This document shows, piece after piece, positions 24,813 through 37,500 of a DNA stretch of 60,000 bases. The notes under the pieces are model-generated. The model saw only the letters and a list, made by a program, of their open reading frames with translations, had not been told where the DNA came from and searched no databases. Each line of letters opens with the position of its first letter. Position 1 is the first letter of the stretch. Origin of the DNA: Membranipora membranacea (taxonomy: Eukaryota > Bryozoa > Gymnolaemata > Cheilostomatida > Membraniporidae). The position numbers were made by a program, and so were the translations under genes. The DNA lies in assembly GCA_914767715.1 (NCBI GenBank), contig OU612070.1, positions 3,863,501 to 3,923,500 of the forward strand, in the 5' to 3' direction.

Positions 24813-26307
24813 GAGGAGATAGCTGGACTGTGGTTGATACTTCCCAGCATACATGATGTTTGTTACTGTTCCTTGATTTGGGATACAACTCAATCCACTA
24901 AAATCATATTGTTTCTAACATTCCTGGAAGTCATAAAAACGCAATAAAGAAAAAGAGCACTGTGATATGAAAATAAGCTGCTCATCTTTATCAGAATATT
25001 CATGGTGCACTTTTATCCTGGAGGAACCCCATCCGCAAGTTTAAATAATTATGATCTACGGCCTATCTAACACATTTAGATTACATACTTACACTGAGCA
25101 AGGAGGGATTTAATTAAGACGAAGTGTGACCTGCCATCTTAACGCAAGCTTATAGCACAAAGCAAAGATGAATTCAAACTAAGACCGCAGACAGACTTAA
25201 ACTGACACTGTTTTGGTTCACGGTTTACCGAATGAAAGGGGGAGAGGGTGTAAGTTTGTGAATGAGCTGCTCTGTTTATTGATCCATCCCTCACAGGAAT
25301 TGCTAGGCGAAGATAGGACTTACACTAGCCTAACACAACACTTTCCACCAATATCACATTCACCATTTACAAAACTGGAAAACAGTTTTTTCAAGATTAT
25401 GTAATAACTACAGGATGCCTGTCTCTCTATGACCCATTCGAGTCTATTTGTCACATGTCACATTTTCCTATCTTTTATTTGAACTATTTTTGACTGATCA
25501 GTGTCTTGGATGGCAGATAACACCTCCCGTCATTAGGACAATAAAATAGTTTATGGTGCCAAAGGTATCCAATAACATTAATGGCTTAGTGGTCAAACTG
25601 TTTAAATAAAGCCAAAACTTTAAATGGCCAATCCGTAACCTATCAAGAAGAAAATTAATGTCACAATTTTTGTGGTATAATAGCAAAATAATATGCAACA
25701 ATAAAATACATCAAAAGTTGTCCTTTCGATCGTCCCATCTCCATATGTCATTGCAATGTCCAATATCACCTTATTTAAAAGCTCTATATCGTTTTAAGCA
25801 GTTTCAGCCAAGAAGCACATTCTGTAATGATGTGTGAAGTTTTCGTAATGACTTTGGCCTTGTGATTGACCCCTGCATATCTCTACACTGGCAGGAAGTG
25901 TGAAACACTGACTTTTACACATCATTAACCACAGGAGTGCTGAGAGCTGTGCCTGCTTCCGATTGATCAAGGACTACTCTAGTGGCAGCACCCACCTATC
26001 TTGTCACTTCCATTTAAGTTTTTGGCTGGATAGCGTTTGACACTCATTTCTGGTAGAGTATTTCATGCTGATCGTAATGGTGATATTGTACCTTCCACTA
26101 AGTTGCACAGTAGGCGGCTAATTGCCAAATACGCTGCCGGCAAAAGGGAAAGTGATCAACAAATGATGATATGTTTTCAAAACATCAAAAATCTGAAAGA
26201 ACATGTCATAATTGGTGGATCTACAAGTTTCCATGGGACTGCTGTCATAAATGGCCGAGAGACGACAAACAACAGTTTCAACACCCCCTTTATCACCTGT
26301 ATATAAC

Positions 26308-26339
26308 CACAGAGTAAGGATATATATCCTTACTCTGTG
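26308..26339. repeat. Perfect 32-bp palindrome with flanking TATAAC repeats
   Basis: CACAGAGTAAGGATAT followed by its exact reverse complement. TATAAC occurs immediately before it (26302-26307) and one base after it (26341-26346), which looks like a small target duplication. Confidence 0.75.
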
Positions 26340-27882
26340 CTATAACTATCATTTAAAGGAAAGCACTTATTCAATTTTGCAGTCGCCTTGAAAACTGGCT
26401 ACTAACGTTCCTTTGTGAGAAACTATACCAGAAACAACTGTCATATCTATCCACCTAAAATCGTAAATGAGGTTTCATTTCCAGCCACATTTTGCACAGG
26501 CTGCCACTGGACTAGACTACATCTTTCAAATCCACATAGCAAGCTATTGTAAAAATCACATGTTTTGTGGTTACACAATCTTGTAAAACACCTCTTATTC
26601 CTCTCCTTTAATCCTCAAATCACAGCTGGTTGAGTATAAATTATAATTTTCTTCTTGCATGGGATTTTTTATTGCTGGAAGTTATGTGGTGATATAATAA
26701 TGGCTATAACATGTTTCCTGAAAATCTCACAAAATTAAATTGGTTCACTCTGGATTCCTGGAGATAAACTGAGACATAACATGGTGGCACTGCGTGCCTC
26801 TTTGTAAGCAACAGCGCATGATTCAAGGCAGTCCAAGAGCCACTTGTCCCAGAGAAGTGGTGGAGAAGAGGATATAGATTAATTAATCCTTAATATGGGT
26901 GTGCAGGCAGTGAAGGCTAACTTGAAGTGCTGTTGAAGAGAATATAAAGACAATTTATCAAAAGCCAACCAAATTCCGTGAAATAAAGCTTAAAAAAATC
27001 AGAGGAGCTGCTCCATGATTATCATCTTTAAAATAAGCCCAGGAACAGCTCAATTGGTCAACTAGGACTGAAGTTACGACTTATTAAAGTGAGGCTTCGC
27101 TGAGCTTTGGTTGAGAGCCTTGTATAGGGGGATATGGTGTCATGAACGTACATTGTGTCTATCATAAGAAATTTTTGACTCATGTAATTTCTTCAAAATT
27201 GGATGAAACAAATTGTAATCCAACATTGCTTGTATCATCATAAAGATTAATACGAATCAAAAAGTTGAAGGCGATCAATGAAGATTTGAGGTTGATAAAA
27301 AGTTGGTTTCACTTTGACAGTACCATATACAAAAAAATGTAGAATATTGGTCAAACACCCTGATGTGACCTCACACATGGGCTTTCCGATCTCATGAGCG
27401 AATATTGAAAGGGTCTACTTCAATGCCTCATAACACAGCTTCTGGTGGTCCAGGAGTGTGAATTTGGGGCTTGTTTTGAAACAGCTTTGATAATCCCAAT
27501 TTTAATTACTTTGATGCATAAACAGGCAATGACCACCACCGCTGCTTTTACAGAGGCTAAGCTTGTACCAATAGAAACCATGCAAATTGTGACTGTTTAT
27601 CTAGCCTCTTGTGATAGTGAGAACAGAACTGTTTCCTTTTTACGCCTTTATATCGTTACCTTAATGCAAAAAATAATTCATAAACTCATAAGCTCCTGGT
27701 ATTTAGCATGTCATGGAAACTGAAACAGAAGAAAATCCAACAATATATAACGAAAAACCATCGTTCAACATTCTAATCAAAATATCGCCATGTTGGTAAT
27801 TATGAACTAAATCCACCGGCACCAGCAGGGTGTGGTCTTACTACAATCTAAAACTAACAAGCTATGTCTTCTGTATTCTCAG

Positions 27883-28026
27883 AAAAATTGTGGCAAAAAG
27901 TTTGAGACATTCAGTCAGAAGGTTGCCAAAGGCCATGCGTTGGGTGTGGCTGCTTCTGTGGGAGTCAGATCAAGAACTGGGACAGCAGAGAACATATATG
28001 ACACTGAGCCAAATAACTCAGCCTAG
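27883..28026 (+). CDS. Possible orphan last exon with a Tyr-containing tail
   Basis: A good acceptor (TCTTCTGTATTCTCAG) precedes 47 codons in phase 0 ending in TAG. They start KNCGKKFETFSQKV and end GTAENIYDTEPNNSA. The C-terminus looks like a receptor cytoplasmic tail with an acidic Tyr motif. I found no partner exon with a membrane helix upstream. It could be the last exon of a gene whose other exons I missed, or an old pseudogene remnant. Confidence 0.25.
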   Translation, partial: KNCGKKFETFSQKVAKGHALGVAASVGVRSRTGTAENIYDTEPNNSA

Positions 28027-30028
28027 ATTTGTGACGAGAAATGGTCTACATCAACATAGCACCGTGAACTATGAGTGTCTTTGCTGAGGAGAAAGGTAGC
28101 CTGTGACCCCACCCGTGCTGCGAGGGTCAGACCTCAGGCTTTAAAGTTATACAACTAATATTACACTTGAGGATCACATCACAATCAATCAAACAGATTT
28201 ATGTCCCATTACGGCCAAGAATGGAAAATGAGAAGCCACAGTAATCTTTTGATCAGTATTTACAATACATTAAGATAAGCAGAGCTTATAGTTCAATCTT
28301 AAATACTTCCACTGTTTTTGCAAACAAACCAAAAACTGTTTGATCCTTGTACCTGCAGTCATAGGAAATTATTAGTGGGGAGTCTGATATGATTATGAGC
28401 AGATATGGATATGATTCGAGAAAGAATATATGATTTATGAGTTCAATCGGAAGAAATATGGGTACCGGTAAAATGATAGCAAGAAGTATTACAGTAAAGC
28501 AACTTCATGGTCAATATGAAATGATAATAATAACACTATAATAAGAATAAATATGTACAGTATAAAAAAAAATTGGATATCTCTTCCTTGTCAGCAGATG
28601 GAACTTATTCTCAAAGCTGCTGTATATTTGACAAAGCGCTGACATTTGCAGGTTATCTACACTTATTATGGAGTGAGAAAAAAAATACAAGGACCAAAGC
28701 CAAACTCTGTAGGTAAACTTAAGATTCTAAAAAACCTCAGCTGCATTGCTTTTATCGGGACCCTCCCACCCGCGAGATCAGGTCATAAAGTAAACAATTA
28801 TGACAACCAAAACCAAAATTATGATAGATTCAGCAATTGCAAAAGATTATTAATCTTCATGCAAAAAAAGGAATGTTGTATGATCTTGAGATCAATGTAG
28901 ACTTTTTTTATTGAATAGTACTGGTTGACAATCTGAGGGCGTGACACTTTTACAATGATTTCAAGTCACACTGGCCCCAGGGTTGTAGTGCTGGCCCCAG
29001 GGGTGTATATATTTATATATTATACCATATGGTGATTGCCGTATCATGCTTGTTATACACAAATTTTACGGAAAACTAAACGGAGGGTCCTGTCTAATCC
29101 TAACCCAGACATCAATCTTCTACTACAGATTATCTGATCACAGGCAATTAGATTTTACCTGCTGTGACCCGGATTTAAGTCCCCATGAGTATCTATTAAA
29201 GATCGAGCCACTGTACATGTTATACTCGAGCCTGGTGATGCAATACATAGGATGTCAACCTCCAAAGCATGTCATGAAGCCCTGCCCGTAAACTCTGTTG
29301 AGGGGTAGGAGCGTCATGAATATACTGAAATAGGGGCTTTGTGACCTGTAAGAAGTTATCAGGTTTCCGAAAGCTATATCCCTCAAAATTATCCTGGGTG
29401 GCTGGAAGGGCGTTGATCAAGGATTGATTAAAGTTTTTAAATTTATGTTACCTTAAATTCCAAGATTAATACAGACTGCTTAGCCTTTGATCTGGCTCTG
29501 GCTCCGTCCTCGGCTATTTTTTCTCTAAATGGCTATTAAAATATTAAGTAAGAACCAAATCAATTAAACATGTCGGTGTTTAAATACCCCCAGTCAAAGC
29601 CCTATGTGCACAGTGGAGGTTTGGAGGTGGTGTAGGATAGCTAATACTTCTACGATAACAGAAATTCTGATCAACCTTAGTAATCTGTAATCTTCGGAAT
29701 CGGTATGTAGTGCCATGATTATTACGCTAATAAGCATTTATTTCAAGTGTTTCAAGTTGACCCATAGATTAACTCAACACAAATGAAAAAGGCTGATTTG
29801 GAAATCTGATACTTCAGTATGATCTGGAAATATTGAGTCAATATTATTCAAGGCAGGCAAGCTTGTTGTTAAATAATTTAAGAATATTCAACATATGGTT
29901 AACTGGGCATCACCATTCATTCATTTATTGCATTTCTTTGAAAAAGGGCCAAGGTAAGTTTTGAATGCACAATTTTGACAATAATATCATATTTTAATTT
30001 TTTTTTGTAGACAGCACGTGAACTTACA
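28027..30028. other. Intergenic region upstream of the first metalloprotease
   Basis: No supported coding exon. A short tandem duplication of CTGGCCCCAGG occurs at about 28970-29005. An acceptor-like TTTTTTGTAG at 30001-30010, just before the protease ATG, suggests that the first protease transcript may have an upstream non-coding exon. Confidence 0.45.
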
Positions 30029-33000
30029 ATGATTATCAATACCAGGGCGGCAGCGGCTTTGTGTCTCTGGCTGTTTTGCTGCCTGCAGCAGGTCGCTTCA
30101 CGTAAGTTGGCAGATTATCGCAGCCACATTAGTAGTGATAAATAAAAAGGTTGTGTCTTGTGGTTAAAAGATCTGTTAAACTAAGAAGGATGGAAATAAA
30201 TATGCATCAAATAATTTGTTTAGTTTGTTTGGTTTTTATTTTATTAGTGAAAAATCTTGTTGCGTAAAATACATGGTTCATGATAAGATCAGATTAGACT
30301 GGATTAAACATGATTCGCCAACCATTTCTGAATTGCATCAAACATATCCACAGGAACAAAAGTTCTAAATATTTAAAAACCACAACACTGATAAAGCTTA
30401 GAATATTGCACAAACTGTTTTGCAAACTAAATATTTCTTCAAGAATTTTCTGGGGGAGAAAGGATAGCGTTATTCAGCTGTCATGTATCACCTGCACTCA
30501 GCTCAGATGTCTGTACTTGGTGGTCCCAATTTAGCTGAATGTAAACGCATCATTATGTCACTTAACCTAGACTATGTTCAATAAGGGTGAAAATCTGTAA
30601 AGGTGTAAATCAAGTGGAATATAATGTATGGCTTGATCAAGAAGCACACTAACTCTGTGCTTGACCATTTAGTGCTTTAACATTAATCAGAGCTATCAGA
30701 AGTAAAATTTCATATTTGTTGCAGGTACTTTATTGCGCAGAGCGGAAGCAGAAACAGGTCATCAATTTTGTTTTGTTGGTGAGGATAGTAAAAAGAAAAG
30801 AAGCGTATCTGAATCTGAAACACTTTTATCTCGACACAAGCGCTTCCTCACACTAGTCAGAACGCCCGACCCACCTCAGCCAGGCGTAAATGCCTGGAAT
30901 ATAGCTGATGATGGACCAGTGAAGGTGGGATGGAGCTCACTACTCCCTCCTACAGATGTGCTGACTATGGCATCGCAAGAAGAAGTAATCGTCTCATGCC
31001 TCCGAGTAAGTAACTACTAATCACTATACAGTAGTTAGTCTGTCCGGGAAACTTCCGATTATACAAAGAACCTTCTGCGTAACTCTACTGAAAACTCATC
31101 GTAATGTAATCTTCAGAATGATTTGAAGAAAAGTAAATCAGTTGTCTGCATTCACGAGGAAAACCAAGTAGGACATGTTACGACTTGCAGTTTAACCCTT
31201 CACCCTCATAACAGTTTGCATCACAAAGTCTCATGAATTTAATGCATGGATCGGCCATCCAAGTCTATCAGTCTTCCAAAATAAGTTTAGAACCATTTAA
31301 ATAATGGTCAATCACAATCATTGCTATGGGCGTGTATAACATTTTGTCAATCCCGATCTCATTCCCATGGAATGTCTTGTAAGCAGATCTGGAGGTAAAG
31401 AAAAGTCAAGATAATATCAAATAGCGCACATTTACTGAGTTGCCTCCCAACCATCGATATGATGTGTCTAATCACCAAATGCCCCTGGATCACATACAAA
31501 ATCACATCCTAATTCATAATTGCATTTTTATAAATCATGTTGTTGTGTTTCCTCATCAGATAGCCAGTCAAGGGGGAACAACCCCCAGATCAGTGTTTTT
31601 TATTTTACTCCGAAGCTGAAATCATTGACAATAGAAGTTTGGAAGTCAACACCACAAAAGTATTAGACTAGAACAGATACCATCAGAGAACCCACCGTGT
31701 TTGCTGAATCATTACAATGAACTAAATAATTTGCAGCCTGCAGCAAAATTAAAAGTTATATCCCTTAAACCACTGCTGCCACAGATGGGCTTTGCCCAGC
31801 ATAGCCACCAGTCAAAAATTTAAATAGGGAGTTGTGGCATCAAAACATCTAGCCAGTAGCTTTGAATGGAGTTATATGAGCTCTCAAAATATAAGGAGTA
31901 TCTTCTTCCCCAGCCATCCACCATTAGTGATGACATATGTTGAGTTTGACCAATCAGGTGCCTTTAATATCTAGCTGAGATCCAACCTGATTGGTCAACC
32001 TCAACATATGTCATCACTCATGGTGGATGGCTGGGGAAGAAGATACTCCTTACATTTTGAGAGCTCATATAACTCCATTCAAAGCTAATGGTTAGATGTT
32101 TTGATGTCACAACTCTCTATTTAAATTTTTGACTGGTGGCACTGCTGGGCAAAGCCCAGCTGTGTCAGCAGTGGTTTAAGATACTTGGTCAAAACTGATT
32201 TGTTTTTCATTCTGTTGTAGAAATGGGCTGAACCATCTGGATTGGTGTTTACATATCTAGGTGGACCAGTTACAGAACAAGATGCAAACATTCTGATATC
32301 CTTTACTCCTCTCAATCTACCTGAGTTTGTTCTTGCGAACGCCGAGTCACCCAGACCGTTCGCAACCCCTCCCGTTTCTACTATCCAGTTTGACAGCACT
32401 AAAGGGCCTTTTATGCCATTTGGAGATTCGAATGCTCCAGCAGGTAAGAATTGTGTATATTTAGCTGTTCAAAATTTCAATATAAACGGCCATTTTCTCT
32501 AGTTGATGCAGTTATTTCTTGAATATTTACACTGGGGTTTGATGAAACTATCAGTGACCGATTAGTTTAACTTATTTTCAGATATGGCTGCTCTTAAATA
32601 AACAAAATTGAAAGGTCATGTTGGTAAGGCAGTGTTTATCACCTATTCAAAAAACCAAATTATATTGTAAAACATTTAAACTATTACTCCATTCAGCAGC
32701 AGTGATGCTTTTTGGTAATAAAATCCAAATACTGCTTTCTAACATAAGCTCGATCACAAATCATATTCTGACCAATTGGAGAGCTGCAAATTCAAAAATA
32801 ACTGATATTATCTGAAGCTTTTGCCATCATTCACGCTGAACATTTCCACCATCATACGGCAGCTATATTCCATATTATTTATCCTCCAAAGCTTTTATTG
32901 ACCTGAAGAGGATCAACAAATAATATTCACCCTTGTCGTTAATCTTGAGAACAGAAATATCAACTTCAACCACACATCAAAAATATTATCTGTCAATTTG

Positions 33001-34552
33001 ACTTGGCAGGTTGAAAAAAGCTGATTATTAATATATATATATATTTATAATTATATGTATTTGATCTCATTCTTAGCAAGGAAACTGGGACTCATTTTTT
33101 GAAAAACGATACGAAAAAAATTTCTGAAAAAAATGTCAACAATGGCATATTTTGTATTATGATATATTTATATATACTTTTATTGTCATTCTACATCATC
33201 TTTAGGAATATCGTAGTAGGCAGATATAGTTGAATCTGCAATACATTATATGATTCAATAGTCCGCTGAACAATATTATGAACTCAAATGACACATGAAT
33301 ATGTTGTAAGATAAAATGGGAAATTTAATTAGAGTTATTTTATTTTAGATATGTTCTTTTTGAGTCTGGAAGAGCTAGTGTGCCATGAGATAGGACATTC
33401 TCTGAACTTGGATCATCCTAATAGACAGGACCTGAACGTCATGAACCCTGTACTCCCAAACGCAGCTACCCGGGTTGCTTTGAGTGCAGATGACACTGCT
33501 GGAATACAGTTCATATATGGTACAGCAAATGGCATGGTAAGTTTTTATAAGCCTTTCAGAAAATAATCATCAGTATATTATTGTTTCTTGCTTTTCATGA
33601 ACTGGAAGAAATGAATAAAAAGCTAGAACATATTGAAAGCCAAAATCCGATTCTCTATATTAGTTTCATACCTCATATGCTGCATAGATTAGAATGAATG
33701 TTGCATTTAATTCTCTTATTACAAGTCGTACATCACATATTTACTCTCTCATAGACATTAACCGGTGGAGTCAGTATAACTCCAGCTCCAGCTCCGGCTC
33801 CAGCTCCCACCCCAGTGCCAGCCCCAACTCCGGCCCCTGTGCCAGCTCCAACTCCGGCCCCACTCCCAGCCCCAACTCCGGCCCCAGTCCAAGCCCCAAC
33901 TCCAGCCCCAGTCCCAGCCCCAACTCCTGCCCCTGTGCCAGCCCCAACTCCGGCCCCAGTCCCAGCCCCAACTCCGGCCCCAGTCCCAGCCCCAACTCCT
34001 GCCCCAGTCCCAGCCCCAACTCCTGCCCCAGTCCCAGCCCCAATTCCGGCCCCAGTCCCAGCCCCAATTCCGGCTCCTACTCAAGCTCCAACTCCCGCAC
34101 CAACAACGAAACCCCGACCTACCACAACTACTCCAAACTATCCATGGCGAGGGCTTGCACAACGACTGACAGGACCGGTAGCGGCAAGGACCCCTCGCCC
34201 TCCCTCTACAACTCTAAGAGTTACAGTTGCCACCACACAAATGACAGCATCACCTACTACAAGAGGGCTTGTCACAGCACCTCCTGCTCCCACAAACCCA
34301 CCAACAGCACCTACCCCAAGACCTGCAACCCCAAGACCTACAACGAGGAGACCTGCAACCAGGAGACCAGCAAACAGGAGACCAGCAAACAGGAGACCTG
34401 GAAATGGGAGAAATAGGAATGGGAGAAATAGGAACGGGAGAAATAGGAAGAGGAGACCTGTTAATAAAGGAAGGAATAGAGGTGGCGGAAGTAACCAGAA
34501 CTGTAGGCGTCCGAATGGAAGCATAAAGGCAAATTGTCTGAGGAGAGGTTGA
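30029..34552 (+). CDS. Matrixin-like secreted metalloprotease 1 with a long PAPTPAPV-repeat linker
   Basis: Five exons: 30029-30101, 30725-31005, 32221-32443, 33349-33536 and 33755-34552 (520 residues, phases consistent). Exon 1 encodes a signal peptide ([14 protein letters not shown]). Exon 2 holds a short propeptide with one Cys (QFCFVGED), two furin-type sites (KKKR and RHKR|F) and the first strand of the catalytic domain, ending VSCLR. Exon 4 carries the zinc site [11 protein letters not shown] (about residues 205-215) and a Met-turn (LNVMNPV), so hydrolysis of extracellular or matrix proteins is expected. The last exon is a linker of about 110 residues of PAPTPAPV repeats, then a Thr/Arg-rich stretch, then a basic tail ending [17 protein letters not shown]. 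No PRCGxPD cysteine switch, no peptidoglycan-binding-like prodomain, no hemopexin domain, and no His-rich structural-zinc loop are seen. It is the first of three tandem paralogues. Confidence 0.85.
31758..32183. mobile_element. Foldback element with ~200-bp arms in metalloprotease 1 intron 2
   Basis: The left arm (31758-31959) and right arm (31985-32183) are near-identical inverted copies separated by about 25 bp. Shared blocks include CCTTAAACCACTGCTG, GCTTTGAATGGAGTTATATG, CCAGCCATCCACCAT and GACCAATCAGGT. The arms pair with only scattered mismatches and small indels. The right arm ends 37 bp before exon 3, so the whole intron 3' end lies next to a very stable potential hairpin. Confidence 0.85.
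33776..34105 (+). repeat. Coding minisatellite encoding PAPTPAPV units
   Basis: Imperfect tandem units of about 24 bp (CCAGCCCCAACTCCGGCCCC-like) in the last exon of metalloprotease 1. The repeat leaves other frames on both strands open, which accounts for several long spurious open frames here. Unit number is likely to vary between alleles. Confidence 0.85.
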
Positions 34553-37500
34553 TTGAGAAATAACTGGATTACCCTGTAACTATATTTGTGAAGTGATAAT
34601 TGACAGTATAGAAAACTCATAAACGACCCACCATCTTTAATTTTTGGTGGTTACGATGAAGCTACTTAACTGAGTCAGCTTTGAAAAGAAATGGAGTATT
34701 TTCATACAATGGTTGATAAGAGTATAAAACATATGTGTCAGTATTATTTTTGTTGTTTTATCAGCCTCTGAGAGGCATTGAATATCTTTTGCAGTCTTAT
34801 TTATACTAATTATGAATTAAACAACTCAAACCAAACATTAAACATTCTTTCATTTACTAGCCTAAGTAATACAGTCACACCTATTTTGTCACCAACATTC
34901 CACCACAAATACCCTGATCTTCATAAAACATGTAAAAGGTGTGGGGGGGAATAAGATACAGGATAGGATAATCTACTTACAATAATTATGTTAAATCAGT
35001 TTGTTTGTTTGCTACACACAGTTCACAAGCCATATTCCATATTATGAATATACCATGAGAGCCTGTCCTGGTTGTTCGAGGTGGGCCTGTAAAAGTAAAT
35101 ATTGCAACATATCATATATTTTATTGAGGAATAAGTCCTAGTAAAAAGGCAGTATTCTATATGCCAAAGTAGATTGATAGATTGAGATCAACAGTAATAA
35201 ATAAACTCGGATTTTGTAAGAAAAAACAGATTACTGTTTACTGATTCAGAATTTGAAACCATAGATTTGACCATTACTAATAATGATGTTTTTAACAATG
35301 CCTCTTAAAATACATAAAAATCAAATTCATTGATCGGTCATCGTTGATAAATGTGAAACATAGATATGAATCTCTTCTCATCTTTGTTTCAGTTCATTTA
35401 AGAATACATACCATAAGCTTTGTGTAACAATTACATGGCAGACTTTTCTCTATTCATCTTATCTCGGAAGTTGAATATACTGGTGCAAAATGCTTTGATC
35501 TGATGGCAAATTTTGACTACAAGATTTTACAGCTTGTACTTGCATCATTAGCAATGTTGAAATAATTGTGAATAAAGAATTTAATTATCACACACTAATC
35601 TAATCATCTAACTAATTTGAAACTTTTAGTAGATCTTATTAGGATCTTGTGTCCTGTTTTTAATTTGTTTAAATATCTCAAGCTAATCTGTCTGCCTGTT
35701 TTCTGACCTTACAGCTCTGATGTTTGTACATTGTTGACTCCGTAAATCACATTTACCCTCCAGTTAATTGATTTTAGCCGACCAGTTCAGTATATGGGAA
35801 CAATTAAAATAACTAAATGCCGCAAGAAGCAACATTTACAGTTTTATTGTTCAGATTTTAATTTAAACTCGTTTTGATCTTGGGTGTGGTCTATAATCAA
35901 AGTAAATGTACATAGGCCCTATAGGATAGATTGATGTCTGTGAATCTGATCGTGTATCACTGCTGAGTGATTGTGCGGCCTGCGTTAACCAACCAAATTG
36001 AAATGAAATTTAACAAGAACAACCTGACTTTTGATCTATTGTCGGATAAACTTGGTCTAGCGTGTAAGCATTTAGGTTGTGGATACCACTTTTTTCAACC
36101 TTCATATATAGCATCATTTAAAGAATGAATTTGGTATTGGGAGATTAATTAACACAAAACTATGACAATGTATTTTTATTTTGACGAGCCTCTACCTACC
36201 ATAATATCTATCAAACTATATACTGATCAACATTTCCATATGTGGAAATCTACCATCGAAGCTGTAAGCCATTATTTAGTAGTTATTCTTCAGTGTCTTG
36301 AAAGAGTGAGAGCCATTGAGGAGACAACTGATATTTCTTTTTGGTTGTGCAGATTTAGGTGTTCCTTACTTGGAGTGTTTCCCGATTTGCAAACTTCCAA
36401 CATTATCAAACCGACTCTCTCTTATATATGACAATTTATGACAAATGTGATGAACCCATGGGAAATAACATGCCACCTACAAGTGCCGCAACACCCCCTG
36501 TTTATGACAAAACAGAGGGTGGGCTGCCCCTAAAGAGGGACGCAAGTTACCTGAAGCCCTCGTACTGAGAGTGTGATACATCCTAGTAAACTAGAATGCA
36601 TCCTAGAGGTGAGGCCATGGTGGACCTCCTAATCATAAGTGTGCAGCAAGCTGCCAGAAACTGAAACAGGCACTAATCAGCCATTGGCAGTGACACTTTG
36701 ATCTTAGCCAATAGGCCGAGAAGTGCCGCAAAACCTATTCCAGCCTCGTCTATGTGCTCAGACGGCTGCAATGCGAGTTAGTGGCATTCCATTATCATAC
36801 ACTGAAACTGAGTGTTTGATTATATAATGTCACAAACTTGCATTCCAGCCGTCCGAGCACATAGACTTATCTCAGCCCAGTTCAGAATTTCTATTTTAGT
36901 AAATTCACGTTCTCTCCTCCTCTTAGGCGTGTCATATGCTTCCATAAGAAAGGAATGCTCATATCTGTCTGCTGATTTGGTTTGGTGGCAGACGTAGAGA
37001 GTGAATCTTAGGAGTACATCTTATTTACCCCTTTAAATTTTCCTTGATCCCTGCGCAGGTATCTCCACATAATTATTGTGTTTGTAAATATTGTATTTAT
37101 TATATATTATGTATATACATATGATGAAGCAATGTGTTCCATACCTTAAATGATTTGTCTAAAAACAACGCTTGGCTCCTCCCTGTCCTGGACTACTCTT
37201 GATATGTCACAGCAAGCCCCAGTTTTCTTTTTTGCATTTGCTTGATTGATCCGTCACAAGGGTCTTGAATTAACTTGCCTAGTCTTTGACCATAAACAGT
37301 GGATACCATAGACTTTATAACAAACCTAGACAGGGCACTATATGGAGCATTAACATGGAGGCACTGAGGCATTTAATTGTGGGTGACGTTACGCCATTGA
37401 AGAATTGTGTAGGAGCATGGTGTTATCATTGACCTGCAGTCTACATAACAGGTTTCTTATTGGTAAATCAATCAATTTCAATCGGATTTTGAGTTTGAAA

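Larger units (their letters stand above)
22541..27882. other. Region without supported genes
   Basis: A+T-rich sequence with the second copy of the diverged repeat (24236-24812) and a perfect palindrome (26308-26339). A 89-codon open stretch at 26037-26306 has no Met start, splice context or domain that I recognise, so I do not call it a gene. Confidence 0.5.

Noticed and set aside
26037-26306. 89-codon open stretch
   Set aside because: It starts only at TTG, lacks clear splice sites and resembles no domain I know; it may be chance or an old transposon remnant.
33694-34416. Long plus-strand frame rich in SPSPNSGP and antisense frames rich in GLGLGPEL over the protease 1 linker
   Set aside because: They are shadows of the PAPTPAPV minisatellite, whose repeat unit has no stops in several frames. 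The PAPT frame is the one in phase with the catalytic exons.
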